This document shows positions 11,300-22,090 of a stretch of DNA of 40,136 nt, piece by piece (position 1 is the first letter of the stretch; every line of letters starts with the position of its first letter). Origin of the DNA: Gamarada debralockiae (lineage: Eukaryota > Ascomycota > Leotiomycetes > Helotiales > Hyphodiscaceae); assembly GCA_002803225.1 (NCBI GenBank), contig NXFV01000194.1, positions 1 through 40,136 of the forward strand. Direction: 5' to 3'. Below the pieces are notes generated by a model. That model saw only the letters and a list, made by a program, of their open reading frames with translations. It had not been told where the DNA came from and did no database searches. The position numbers and the translations under genes were made by a program.

Positions 11300-11736
11300 G
11301 GTGGGAATTGACGCCAAACTTCATTTACAGTATGACTGAAAAGGACGTTTGTATATTTTCTGGGGAGATGCCATTCTTTATATTCAGCCCTACAAGAACG
11401 TACAAATCTCACGTACGGAAAGTCTTCAATTCAAGGCGGCAGTGAAGTCTTGCATGGGAAGCTCCCGAACGACCCAGCCCATTCGTTAACTTTTACGACC
11501 CTGTACACTAAATTTTAGGTACGGCAGGCAGACCGTGCTAATTTCAGCAGGCTTTAGGCGTCAGCCTCGCGCTTGCGATTGATCTCAATACAATACCTTC
11601 ATCTTTTGCAAAGTGTATCAACTCGATGTCTCGGGGACTCGCCCTTCAATGTGAGCGTGCGTTTAGCGCTCGATTCAATCATATTAGTAGTCATCGGAAG
11701 CCACTACGTCGCGCACCCCTGTTATGGCCAAATGCG
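11300..11736. other. Intergenic region, F-box promoter
   Basis: This lies upstream of the F-box gene. The plus-strand frame 11573-11911 has no ATG start supported by context and overlaps the next gene antisense. I see no other structure. Confidence 0.4.
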
Positions 11737-12245
11737 TTACCGAGCCGAGGCTGACCACAGCCTCGTCGCAAAACATCCAATTCCTTCTCTGCTCCATCTA
11801 TATAATATTATCTCACCACCTTCCACATCCATATCCCTCTCCCTCTTCGCACTCCACCAAAGACCCCGTCCATCACCACCTTCCGTCTCGGCGTTTTCAT
11901 TTGCCCAGTAATTCCTACTCTCCCTAATCCCCAACCCCACCTCCTCTTTACTGGCATATCCCTGCTCTAGAATCGCCATCCAGGCTTCGTAAGTCCTCTT
12001 GTCCCACTTCTTGATCTCGGAGTCTGAATCCGAGACGGATGCGAAGGAGCGCCAGTGTCCGCCTGCGTTGGGGATGTGTAGTCTATTGAGGCATCTCCTG
12101 GGAGATGGGATGCGATTATGGTTTTGAATGTGGCTGGATATGGCGGGGAAGACGCGGAGAGTAGGGAGGTAGATAGGGCGGTTATTCTATAGCTTAGGTT
12201 GATGATGTGTTTTTCTTGGGTCGGGGATGTGGGGTTAGTGGCCAT
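11737..12245 (-). pseudogene. Small hypothetical gene with one frame lesion
   Basis: The family is not recognised. The ATG at 12245 opens MATNPTSPTQEKHIINLSYR and runs to about IDYTSPTQA. In that frame what follows is low-quality (PRSRSGTRGLTKPGWRF, stop). One base over, a coherent acidic/aromatic sequence continues (GHWRSFASVSDSDSEIKKW.. YEAWMAILEQGYASKEEVGLG..) to a stop at 11737. The switch falls at about 12055-12068. A single missing base explains it, and I find no donor/acceptor pair that does. The mature product would be about 169 aa. The last 15 or so codons overlap a short sequence that recurs at 23310-23350. It could also be a sequencing error in an intact gene. Confidence 0.45.
11748..11789. 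repeat. Dispersed 42-bp repeat, copy 1
   Basis: The 42 bases starting AGGCTGACCACAGCCTCGTC recur at 23310-23350, identical except for one A missing from a run of four. Similarity fades outside this block. The block contains its own small inverted repeat (AGGCTG..CAGCCT). Confidence 0.7.
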
Positions 12246-12511
12246 TTTCTTGGTGGGGGGTTGAGAGTATGGGAAGTTCTTGGAGATGAATGCGAGCTCG
12301 TGTGCTACTTTGAAATATTTTATAGAGCCGTAAGATCGGGAAGATATCAACCCAATCAACCAAGCAAATACTCAGTATTTTCTCACTTGTTTTACTGAGA
12401 GGTTCACAGAATGAGGTTTGTCGTTCCAAGATGCAAGGCTGTGGCATCAGCAAATAGAGTGGGGTTCGGGTTGACAATAATGTACTATTCGCTATGCTCT
12501 GACGTTCAAAC

Positions 12512-14335
12512 TCACTCGAAACAGCTGACTAAGGCTTTCTGAATAACTGTCTTTTGTCCAAAATTCTCTCCTTCAGCATTGCCGCACTTAATCAGACCCG
12601 GCTGCACGACCAACTCGACCACCGTATCCGTCTTTTGTTGCCGAGAGTCCTCATCTTCCTCCTCATTCCTGTCTTCCATGCAGTTTCCGTCAAATTGTAG
12701 CGTCACGCTTGGGTCTGGGTGTTCTGGATCCTTGGATGGAGGTACCATCGGGAATCTGACATACCAATAGGCTCTTTGGCAACGAAGCAGTCGGGAGAGC
12801 TTCACAGCATCGCGAAAAATCGACGTCAAACCACCTTCTAGCTCTTCGCTAGTTGTTTCCGGCGCCAGCTTTCGAATAGCGGCGACATTAATTGCGCTGA
12901 AGCTATGTAGAAAATCCTCAAGGTCTACGCTTAGAATTTCTGCATTTGTCATTTTGGACAAAAGGTTCATGGTCAGGGCGCGCCAATCGTGGAGTTCTTT
13001 TGTAGAGACGAGGGGTCGCTTTTCCTGGCCTGTAAGATGGAACCTGGTCAGCAATCATGATGTGGGGTCGCAGTCTAGGAACATACCGGCGTAGAAGAAA
13101 ACTCTCTCAAGTGCTGCCACACTTGCTGAAGTCGTCTCCTGTAGCCAGGCATCCACCGCTTCATTGAAAGCCGGGTAGTCTTCGTCGGGCAATGAACGGA
13201 AGAAATGCTTGGTAATAATCAGACCAACCCAACCGCGTATGAACAATCGCCGCTTCTGTGGATTGTTCAATATTTTCTCCAGATTTTCGACGCAAGGACA
13301 TCCTGGGAAGACATCAAGAACTTCATCCGTCATCTTTTCGTTCTTTAATTGGAGCTTCAAGTTGTCGATTTGGATTCTTGGGAATAGTTGTGACCAGGTC
13401 TTTATAGACCTCATGAGGGCAGAGAACTTTCCAATGATGATATCATCACTAGCTTGCTGGCCAATATAGAGCTCCTTGTTGTCCATTGCTAACTGCATTT
13501 TGTTTGCTGACTCTTTGACCCGAACGAAAGCATCGTGCTGTTCGTCCAAAAGCTTTTGGAGCTGTTGAATAACTTGTGCCTGCTGTTGCATAGTCTGTGC
13601 CTGTTCCTTGGCTTTATCCTCCCATGTGTATGGTCGCTCGGCGTGATGGCCTTGATCTTGTCGATACTGATGTGAGTTGGGAGGGTCTTTCCTTAGAACT
13701 TCGCGAGCCGTGGGATATTCGTCGTAATGTCCTCGATTTTGGCCTCGGTGGGAGCCATGCGCTTTGTCTTGGACCTCATACTCATATTCAAATGCTTTCC
13801 TCAGAGAAGCACCCTAATTGATGTCAGATTCAATCACTTCTGAAGAAATAGACTTGGGATAATGACTTCCAATTTTTTGCCATGGCTTCTTCTCGGACTT
13901 CTCCTCCGACTTTCGTGAAGGCTCCTTTTGTTGACTTGAGCTTGGTGGGTACTGTGAGCACTGATTGCATCCGGGAGTAAGAACCGGCTGGATAGAATTG
14001 GCTTTGTACTGCGCAGCATCCGTATGAGTACTTGATGGCTTTCGATCCTTTTCCAGTGGAGTTGGGAGAACGTCTCGAATAGGATCGCTGTTGATAATAG
14101 CCTGAGGGGGAGCCAGAGATGCCATTGCCGACAGAATGTCTCTCCCACGATGCAGTTGAGAGCTTCGTAGCAGTGTCACTGCTTTAATGCAGCCCTTTGC
14201 TGGGTTTGACCCTTGCAAGGCTGAGTAAAAGCAGCACCTGTTGTGGTCAATGTGGTCTGCTCGAGCTTTCGGAGCTTTCCTGTCGCTGTCTGTTTTTGGG
14301 TCGGTTAAACGATGGGGCTGAGTTTGCGACTGCAT
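12512..14335 (-). CDS. Ser/Gln-rich protein, coiled coil, one in-frame TAG
   Basis: Function not recognised. One reading frame runs from the ATG at 14335 (MQSQTQPHRLTDPKTDSD..) to 13087, broken only by a TAG at 13814-13816 (..VIESDIN stop GASLRKAFEYEYEVQDK..). It then crosses a 57-nt intron (13086-13030, GTATGT..TTACAG) into a final exon ending at 12512. The join reads FYAG-QEKRPLVSTKELHDW. The N-terminal third is rich in Ser, Lys and Gln. The middle has a Gln-rich likely coiled coil (KEQAQTMQQQAQVIQQLQK). The C-terminal half looks globular and well composed (LFIRGWVGLIITKHFFRSLP). If the TAG is a true stop, translation could restart at M at 13591. A 72-nt intron with a weak GTCATT donor could also remove the TAG in frame. 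Confidence 0.6.
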
Positions 14336-14544
14336 AATCACAAACTAATGGCATGCAGATAGACAACCATTGCGGCCAGTCTGTTGATTTGTTGTTGCCT
14401 TGTGGCATTTTGGTAGGGCAGTCCTCTGTTTGCATTCATTCTTGGCGTTTGAATGCGAAAATTGCTTGCTGCGCTGAGAACGAACTCATGCGAAGATCCT
14501 ATTTTTTTTAGGCTGAGAAAAGTCGTCAGGAGTGCTATTCATAT

Positions 14545-15647
14545 CTAGAAATTGGAGAAAAACTCATCAAACGAATCTCCAAGCGAAGAGGACGAAATCC
14601 AAGAGCTCAAAACGCTGAACCCGCCAGGAGGAATTCCTACAAACATTCCAAATATATCTAGGACAGTTGGAAGAAGAGGAAGGAGTTTGAGCAGGCCGCT
14701 TGACTTCTTTTTCGTTTTGTGTATCTGCTGCCGTACCTCCTGAGCGACGTCGATTTGAAGACTGACCTGCTCATCATGGAGTTTGCTCAGCCTTGCTTGC
14801 TCCTTTGCCCAGTCCTTCTGAATCTGTCTCTTCATCTCTCTGTCGCTCTCCAGAAGACTGTTCCTCAGCACCTCAAGATCTTTGAGCTCTTGTTGGTACT
14901 TGGCTTTCATCTTCTCTAGTCCGCCATCGACCATTGCACCTGCACTTGTTTCGTTCAACTTCTTCCCCTCGTCGACCAACTGACGCTGAATATCCATAAC
15001 GACTGCCTCCTTGCTCAAAAGTTGGCTGAGAAGCGAGATTGCAGAGTCCGTGTCTCCGTGAAACCTCGCCATATGTGATCCATTTCCAATCATATAAGCC
15101 CAGAACTGCTCTCTCAGCTCTTTCTCCCGCTTCGCTCCAAGTACTGGGTCCACTTCAGACCACCGTGTCGTCACAAGAAGAACGTTCTTTAGAGCATCGG
15201 CCCCACATATTTTCTTAAAGATGTTCAAGGTCTTGACAGATGAATTCTGATATCGAATGTCCGTGATGCGATGAAGATATATGACTCCTTTCAATTTGAT
15301 GCCGAGTTCGTATTGAGTCGCCAATATTCGAGAGATCTCGGCGAGAATGTCGCTATCGCTACGTTCTGAGTCGTCAAAGCCTGGTGTATCGATAAGAAAA
15401 ACTTTGTCAGAGCCGACGCTGATGGGAACGGCCTGGCAGATATCGGTACCTTTCAGCACTAAGTGAGCACGAGCAACTCGAAGAGTAGAATAATCTTGGG
15501 ATAAATCTTACATGAGTTCAACGAATCTCCCTCTTTGACAAGCTGTTCTCCAGCGAGCGTATTGATCAAGTGGCTTTTCCCAGCTCCAGTCACTCCCATC
15601 ACAACGACCATATTCACACACTCCTGTGCAGGTAGAGTTGGCGGCAT
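14545..15647 (-). CDS. AIG1-like P-loop GTPase, hydrophobic C-terminus
   Basis: There are two exons, 15647-15512 and 15458-14545, with a 53-nt intron and a 349-aa product. The P-loop GVTGAGKS is at residues 18-25, switch II/G3 DTPGFDD starts at about D69, and VTTRWSEVD is in the G4 position, where septin/AIG1-like proteins often replace the Asn of NKxD. A long charged helical segment follows (about residues 190-300, KMKAKYQQELKDLEVLRNSL..), probably a coiled coil. The last 50 or so residues are hydrophobic and Gly/Pro-broken (LLKLLPLLPTVLDIFGMFVG), a possible membrane-inserting end. Such GTPases are expanded in filamentous fungi, with no firm role. The start ATG was chosen because a longer frame upstream has no earlier ATG. 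Confidence 0.83.
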
Positions 15648-16470
15648 GATGCAGCACTCGATAATGATTTTTACTAACAGCCTTGAATTGATTTTATTTT
15701 TAGAAAATTCGAAAAAGGTGGTCGGTGGAGGAGTGAAGGACACTTGTACTGTCAAGTTCTGAAGTAAAATTGGTAATAGAGGCGGGTAATGACAATACTT
15801 CAACAGGACAATACCTCAACGAGCCAGCCTCGTTCCATCCACGATTGTGGAACAAACCCACTTTCAGGTGTGTCAGACGAAGTGAGTTGAAGCTAGCGTC
15901 CCTCGGGGGCGGAGAGTCAGCCTCACCTTTCTTTTCAAGGCTGGACAACAGGTGGCCCATGCTTTGTGAGCGCACTCTCGAGTTCACACTTGAGGTGCGC
16001 GGTTCTTGGACTGAGAAGACGGGTGGTTGTTTCATGAGGCCGAGACTAGTGGGCATCTCTCGACCACTAGCGAAGGGTCGTCCCGTGTCGATGTTCTAGA
16101 AGTGGTTAAATCTGGACTCCACAAAAAGTTCGCAGTCGAGGAAGTCTTGCCTGAAGTTCTTATTGGTTGATCGGTGGATTTTTGAGTCTCCAGCTGAGCA
16201 TTCCCCATTCTTAAGCACCGAATGCCGCTATAAAATTTTTGAAGAAGTGTGGTTACACGGCGCTGGCAAATGAGTCAATGGGTAGCCTCATAATACATGG
16301 CCTAGTGTATCTTATCTCCTTTCCAGTTATCACTCCAGGAAGAGATCTGCGATACTTGCGCTCTGCACTCTTGAACTTTTACATGCAGGAGTTTCCTTCC
16401 TACTTGTACAACACTCGATTTTCTCGGTGAACCAGGAGCCGCATTCCCAGAAGAATCTGCAGTAATCGAG
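15648..16470. other. Divergent promoter region, GTPase and Hsp70-like
   Basis: This 823-bp spacer separates divergent starts. A minus-strand frame 16056-15700 begins with ATG (MPTSLGLMKQPPVFS..) but has no motif and overlaps the likely GTPase promoter. I regard it as chance. Confidence 0.4.
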
Positions 16471-18798
16471 ATGTCCTCGCTCAGCTCAGAGATTGTTGTT
16501 GGTATTGACTTCGGCACTACGTAAGTCCGATCATAATCTTGCCAAAGCAGATTTCGACTGACGAGACGTAGACATTCGGGCGTATCTTGGGCTGTGAATG
16601 GTGGTGCCAAAACGATTAGACTGATTACCGACTGGCCAAATCCTGAATCTGCGAATCCAACATCGGAAAAAGTCCCGACATGCATCTCATACAAAGATGG
16701 GAAACCTGCCAACTGGGGTTTCCTGGTTGGGTTCACAGAGGACTCTTTCAAATGGATTAAGATTCTCTTGGAACCAAATCATAAGTATGCCAAAGTCATC
16801 GAGCCAGTGAAAGTATCAAACGGCTTGTTAGGAATATTGAAGAAAACAGCTGTGGAAGTCGTCGCTGATTACTTGAGATTCTTATGGACGTACACCGCGG
16901 ATGATATTAGAAGACGACAAGGCGATGACTACTTGTCTATATATTCACTCCGAATCATTCTCACAGTCCCAGCTATTTGGAGTGATGCGGCGAAAGATAA
17001 AACCCTTCAAGCTGCGCGCCAGGCTGGACTACCATTTGATATTACTTTGGTTACTGAACCCGAGGCAGCAGCCTTGGCAACACTTCGCGACAAAGCAGAA
17101 ACCAACAACCTCAAAGTTAGCTGCCGTAAAAGCCCAATAAGTTAATTATATCTCGCTGACTTTGCTAGGTTGGAGATGCATTTGTGGTCTGCGATGCCGG
17201 AGGAGGAACTGTGGTATGCCCTCCCATCAACCAAACCCGAACAATTGCTGACCGGCTCACTAGGATCTGATAAGTTATCGCATTGACTGCTTAGACCCCA
17301 TGAGAATAAGTGAATGTGCAATTGGAGACGGTAAACGGTCTTAAAAAACATTCTTGGCAATGAATCTAACAACTTTTAGGCGGCCTTTGTGGTTCGGTCT
17401 TCCTCGATACTGCCTTCCAGAAAAATATCAGCATCTTAGTTGGAGAGCAGCAGTATGCGAGGATAAAAGAGCGATCGAAGAAGAAGATGCTTCGAGATTT
17501 CGAGTACGGCATAAAGAGATGTTTTCGAGCGACAGATAGCCGCGCATACTCAGTCGATCTGAAAGGGGTTGCGGATGATCTTTCGCGGGGTATTGATGAC
17601 GAGACGATAACAGTATCTGTGTATGCCTTTGCTATGAGTGACATGATGGTGACTTTACTGATCAAACATCTTTCAGATCCGCCTTGAAAACAATATTTGA
17701 CTTTGTAAGCTTGCAGGTTGAGGTTCTGGTTCAACAGCAGATCTCTCAGGTGCGAGACAAGGGTATCGACGTCAAGGTATGTCTTTCCCCAGTATCTTGG
17801 TCTCGTTCCGAATTTTTCCTTCGACATAAAGAACTCATGGTTTGTAGTCGATCCTGCTTGTCGGTGGCTTTGGAGAGAGCGTGTACCTCTATGATCTACT
17901 GAGCAATTGCCACAAATCCGAAAAGATCCCTGTCTTACAGGTGGTGGGAGCGTAAGACAGCACCATCACATGGGCAACTACGCGCTAATCGATACTACAG
18001 ATGGTCAAGCATATGTAGAGGTGCTACGTAAGAATCCTCGGAAAGACTCAGAGCGCAGTAAAATGTTAACCAAAATTTCAGCATGTGGGGTCTGGAGCGT
18101 CCCGAAACACAGGACCCATATATGCAACCAACGACTACAGTCACCTCAAGACTTTCTCGGTACAGTTATGGCGTCTCAGCCAGCCATGTGTTTGATCCTT
18201 CAAGGCACTTGCCACATGAGAGGTTTGAATGTCCGGCGACTGGCCAGGCTAGGGCTAAAGACCAAATGGAATGGTTCTTGAAACGGGTGAGAGAGTTCCG
18301 CGCCTGCTAGAAACAGAGATTGATCATACTGATGACTTTGTAGGGTGACACCATCGAAGAAGGAACAAAAATTGCTAGGCTTTATTACTATCAGAGGCAG
18401 GCCAAGTTGTGGTCCAGAACCACGCTGCCGTTCAGCAAAACCCTCGATTATTGTGCGGACGAGATACCTCCCTCTCGGAAAACAAACAGTTTGTCAAATA
18501 AAAATAACGCTTAAAGCTGCACCGCTAATGAAATACAGGCGTCAAAACACTGTGCCAAGTATCATGGCAGATATCCAGCTCAACTATCAACCTAAAGGAG
18601 AGAAGTTACAAAAACCCAAGAACCGGGGAGAAATGGCGTGACATTCCCATAACTTTATCCATGGCCCTAGGAAGTGCCAGTCTTGCCTTCTCTTTTTCAT
18701 ATCGAGATAAACTATCTCAGACGGTGCCAGCAAGATATGTGGAAGACATGGATTCGCTCTCAGAATCAGTGGACGGACTCAGCATAGAGAAGGTTTAG
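16471..18798 (+). CDS. Hsp70-like ATPase, HSPA12-type fungal family
   Basis: There are eleven exons: 16471-16520, 16572-17115, 17169-17213, 17264-17330, 17380-17620, 17677-17776, 17848-17951, 18001-18027, 18082-18286, 18344-18488 and 18539-18798. The total is 595 aa, with every phase consistent. Actin/Hsp70 nucleotide-binding motifs are clear: GIDFGTT at residues 11-17, VVCDAGGGTVD at about 204-214, and LLVGGFGES at about 352-360. VTEPEAAALATL precedes phosphate-2. The C-terminal part (RLSRYSYGVSASHVFDPS.., then GDTIEEGTKIARLYYYQ) matches the divergent fungal Hsp70-like group, which lacks a canonical substrate lid. Exon 8 is only 27 nt but is required for WSSICRGATMWGLE. The gene is intact. 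The family is expanded in filamentous ascomycetes, and its clients are unknown. It is divergent from the GTPase. Confidence 0.88.
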
Positions 18799-20179
18799 AT
18801 ATATCGCATTTCACACTTGTGTTGTGCTTTCATGAGTCAGAATAATGTAATACAAACTTCTAAGTCAATAATGGAAGTTGTTTCGTTGTGAGTCGCCGAC
18901 TGTCATCATTTTGGATTGCATCTCATGTTTTGAAACTCTAGCGCCCTACGTCAACCGCCTCGACTGAGCCGAGCAGGCAGTGGTTCCTCGCTGGCTGGGG
19001 AATTCGATGTCATAAAGCCAGTTATGTCCTAAATATCAGACGAGAGTGATATGAGAGCAGCGAGAATATATTAGGAGCGGCACAAGGCACGACAGATTGC
19101 GGCATGGGCGAGACGAGCGGGGCCTGGGCCAAGTCGTGCGGCTGTGGCTGTGGCCAGCTGATTAGGGCAGGGCAGTGAGGACAAAATGCCCTTTAATGTG
19201 CTCGCTACATTGATTGAGGAATCATCTTTGCTGAAATTGGCGTTGTGAAGTCGACTTGGGGCTAGGCAGCAAATCACTGACGAACAGACTATCAGTTCAC
19301 TGACCTCATCTTTCTCCCCGAACCTCAAGGAGAGTCGAAGGCTAATCGACTTACTATCCAAACGCAAAATATTGTCACTTTGTCAATGTCCTTCATGTCC
19401 TACAAGTTTCCCAGTAATTGGATCATACCCTATTGTTCGATCGGTGCGACTGGATGCTCTGAAAGAAGGCCTGCCGACGACCAGACTTCAATTGCTCGTT
19501 GCTTGTGAACGATGGACGTCGAAGAAGTCGGATATCTACAACAAAGTTGATAAAAGCCTGTCCCGCAGTCGCTCAATTTGGTAGAACGATGGATACGCCA
19601 CAGTCCAACTCTTGCGTAAGCGATGTTGAACTGCTGATGTTATCGATGTGGGCGAATCTTGGAACATGCAACATCATGTAGTCAGGTCGGCGGCAGATCT
19701 AAGTTTTCAGATGAGAGTGATATTGTATCTAGGTAGTCCATAAGTCTCCTACAATTTCCTGGTATGCAGATTCGGATAGACGAGTCTCGTCTATTTTGCT
19801 CCCTTCATAGAAGACCATTGAGTAGCCTCAAAATAACCAATTCGTTGATATTGTGGTGGGGCGAAATGCGAGTATGAGCGCTTCCCGATTGCGCTGGGTA
19901 TCGCACGTGCTCTCAGTAAAGGATAAACCAGAACGAAAACTAACGACGTAAAACGAAGGTCATGGTGCTTGAACGCACTGCAGAATGTATGCGTAAAACG
20001 AGGTGTATTGATTGCGATGATGTCTAAGTGGTACTCCAGCTGCGAAGGCCATTTATGCCCCGCTGGCACGTGATGAGACTAGCTAAGCGAGGTTCTTACA
20101 ATTGTAAGACCCACTAAACCCGAAAACAAGGCCACAACAATTTTTCCCCACTACAATATTTTCCGCTCCTCCCAGAATC
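18799..20179. other. Intergenic region, no credible gene
   Basis: Frames here are short and motif-free. The minus-strand frame 19367-19071 has a Leu/Ala-rich composition without family features. A plus-strand stretch at 19372-19460 (CQCPSCPTSFPVIGS..) faintly resembles a zinc-finger remnant but cannot be extended. Confidence 0.4.
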
Positions 20180-22090
20180 TGTTATCCAAGACTAGTCCCT
20201 CCACGCTCCTGAACGATCTTGAAGAGCAGAGATTCTTAAAGTGCGTATCGTGAACTCGGGCTGACGTCTTGAGAATTGATACAAAAGGAACCAGGTAGAG
20301 AGTCTTCATTTGTTCACCAGAATAATCAAACGTGATTCTGCTTGTAACCTCAATTCCTCCAATCCCAGGAATACGTCACCTTGGCTATTCGTACAGCGCA
20401 TCGCAGATAAGGCAAAGACTTGCGTAGGAAACAGCACTAAAGCGATCCGGAACCGTAAGCATGATGTCCTTGTCCATCAGTGGGACATGGGTAGTGGTTT
20501 CTCCTTGCTGCATTGTATCCTCTGGCTGCAGCTCGACCACAGAATTGATTGACGCCCATGACCAAGACGGGCCTTGATACCCCACAGGCGGTGGCAGACG
20601 TGGGCGAAGGAACCTATATTTCTAGCAAAGCTGGCGAAAAAAACCGTCACCTCCTGCAAAATACTCGTCTTGCTGGTATTTTTGCATTTCATGAGCTACC
20701 GCAATAATTGGTTTATAAGAGTCTATGTAGCATCGTTTATACACGGCACTTTAAAATCGCATAAAATTTCTAAATTTTTTAGTAAAGTATTTTAAAAATG
20801 ACTTGCATAAGCCTTATTTAAAATATTTTATAATAAAACATTCTTCAATTTCTTCGATTTATTAAAGCGCCGTGTGTAAACGACGGTACATAGGTTCTTA
20901 TAAAACAATTAATGCGGTATACTGGTGATTGTAGCCAATTTATCCTTTCCGAATGTTAATTTGCAATGGGAATACTTGTTCAATACTCTCTTTCTAGGAG
21001 TATGCTGATATTGGTTCTTTTTAAATTGGTACCAATATCCCAAGAAATGTGCTCTATGAGGGCCTTAGGCAGAGTTTCTGGGAATAATTCACTGGCAACA
21101 ATCTTGTTGAATTCCTAGAAAACCTGAATTTGTGTGAAGTAGACAGTTCGTAGTGCTAGGAGCTTTCTTGCAGAACCCAGCCTCGTTGAGCTAATGGGGA
21201 TTCCGTAACTGAATTTGTGTACACAGAGACTAGGGTATAGTAGAGTACTTCTAGGTCATTCATTTTCGCTCGTGTAATAAATAAGCTGTTGTAGTGCTTA
21301 TCTCTTTCATTAAAGAGGCCCTTACTACTATTGGTAGCAGCAGTGGCAGTGATGTTTAGCGTTGAAGAGCTGTATACTTAGTTATTTGTAATGATTCTTT
21401 GGCTCAGTCATTGGAGTCTTTATTCTAGATTATATATAAGGAATATATCTAAAGGTAGTTAAAATGAAGTGAGCAAGCTACTTCGATGGCATCTGTAAAT
21501 GTTTGAGCAAGAGCCATAGGTGGAATTCTTTTGGTGAACAGTCTTAAATTGCTTAGACTCAGAGTAATATGCTTTGTATCTCCCCAATAGTGGCTCAGGG
21601 TAGCGTACTTCGGGAAGTCTTTAATATTGTTGGATAGTACTAGGCACAGAATACTATCTCTAATATATATAAAAGCCTTGTTGGAAGAAAATCCGATTCA
21701 AGCACTCCACAATATTCATGTGTTGCAAGATAGTTTTCTAGCTATTGGCTTACTAACAGTAGAGTGTCTTTGCCATTACCTTTGTGGCTGGTGCAAGTTT
21801 AGGTTGATGCATTGTCCTCTGTTTGAATTCAGTGATCGCAACTTGCAGCAGAGTTATCTTAAGCACGAGCGTACCTCTTTTGGGCAATAAAACTAAAATC
21901 AATGGATTAATAAACTACCATTGATCCCATTGCAGCGTTATTTCCTAGCCACACCTGTATGCACAGAGGATGCAAGCATCACAGTCGGCCTTACATTGTA
22001 ATGACATCTCCCTGGTTTGCGGACTCAAGAATCCAGAGAAACTGTCCACAAAGAAGACATCCATTCCTGGCAATGGGCTTCATGAAAGAC
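20180..22090 (-). pseudogene. HET-domain gene remnant, split by a MITE
   Basis: A heterokaryon-incompatibility (HET) protein remnant reads right to left. An upstream piece (MKPIARNGCLLCGQFLWILE) lies near 22090-22030. The HET core FPKYATLSHYWGDTKHITL then IPPMALAQTFTDAIEVACSL lies at about 21630-21440, and the signature YLWIDSLCIIQ is degraded by two TAG codons at about 21435-21400. SPLAQRGWVLQES (usual form PLNxRAWVLQE) is at about 21200. KDKLATITS precedes the MITE, and EYFAGG, then GYQGPSWSWASINSVVELQ (about 20585-20530) and FDYSGEQMKTLYLVPFVSI follow it. The changes seen (TGG or CAG to TAG, Cys to Tyr) are C-to-T/G-to-A transitions, as in repeat-induced point mutation. The central part is AT-rich and more damaged than the C-terminal part. 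Ends are approximate. HET proteins trigger incompatibility cell death when active, but this copy cannot. Confidence 0.8.
20699..20917. mobile_element. 219-bp MITE, TA target duplication
   Basis: Terminal inverted repeats of about 61-63 bp (20699-20759 and 20855-20917) start CCGCAWTAATTGKTTTATAA and contain CGTTTAYACACGGCRCTTTA near their inner ends. Between them lie about 95 bp of very AT-rich sequence with no frame. Both ends are flanked by TA (20697-20698 and 20918-20919), the target preference of Tc1/mariner-type transposases. Removing the element plus one TA rejoins the HET remnant as ATC ACC AGT ATA GCT CAT in one frame, so the insertion boundaries are well supported. No transposase is present, so it would be non-autonomous. 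Confidence 0.85.

Noticed and set aside
11990..12040. GACTCCGAGAT in the small gene, resembling the introner 3' block
   Set aside because: It is in coding sequence (SDSDSEIKK), lacks the branch-site context, and no intron fits there.
15700..16056. 118-codon minus-strand ATG frame in the GTPase/Hsp70 spacer
   Set aside because: It has no recognisable domain, sits in the likely promoter and shows no intron signals.
17941..18000. Apparent stop and frameshift in the Hsp70-like gene
   Set aside because: A GTAAGA donor at 17952 and a TACAG acceptor at 18000, plus a 27-nt exon, restore the family sequence WSSICRGA.
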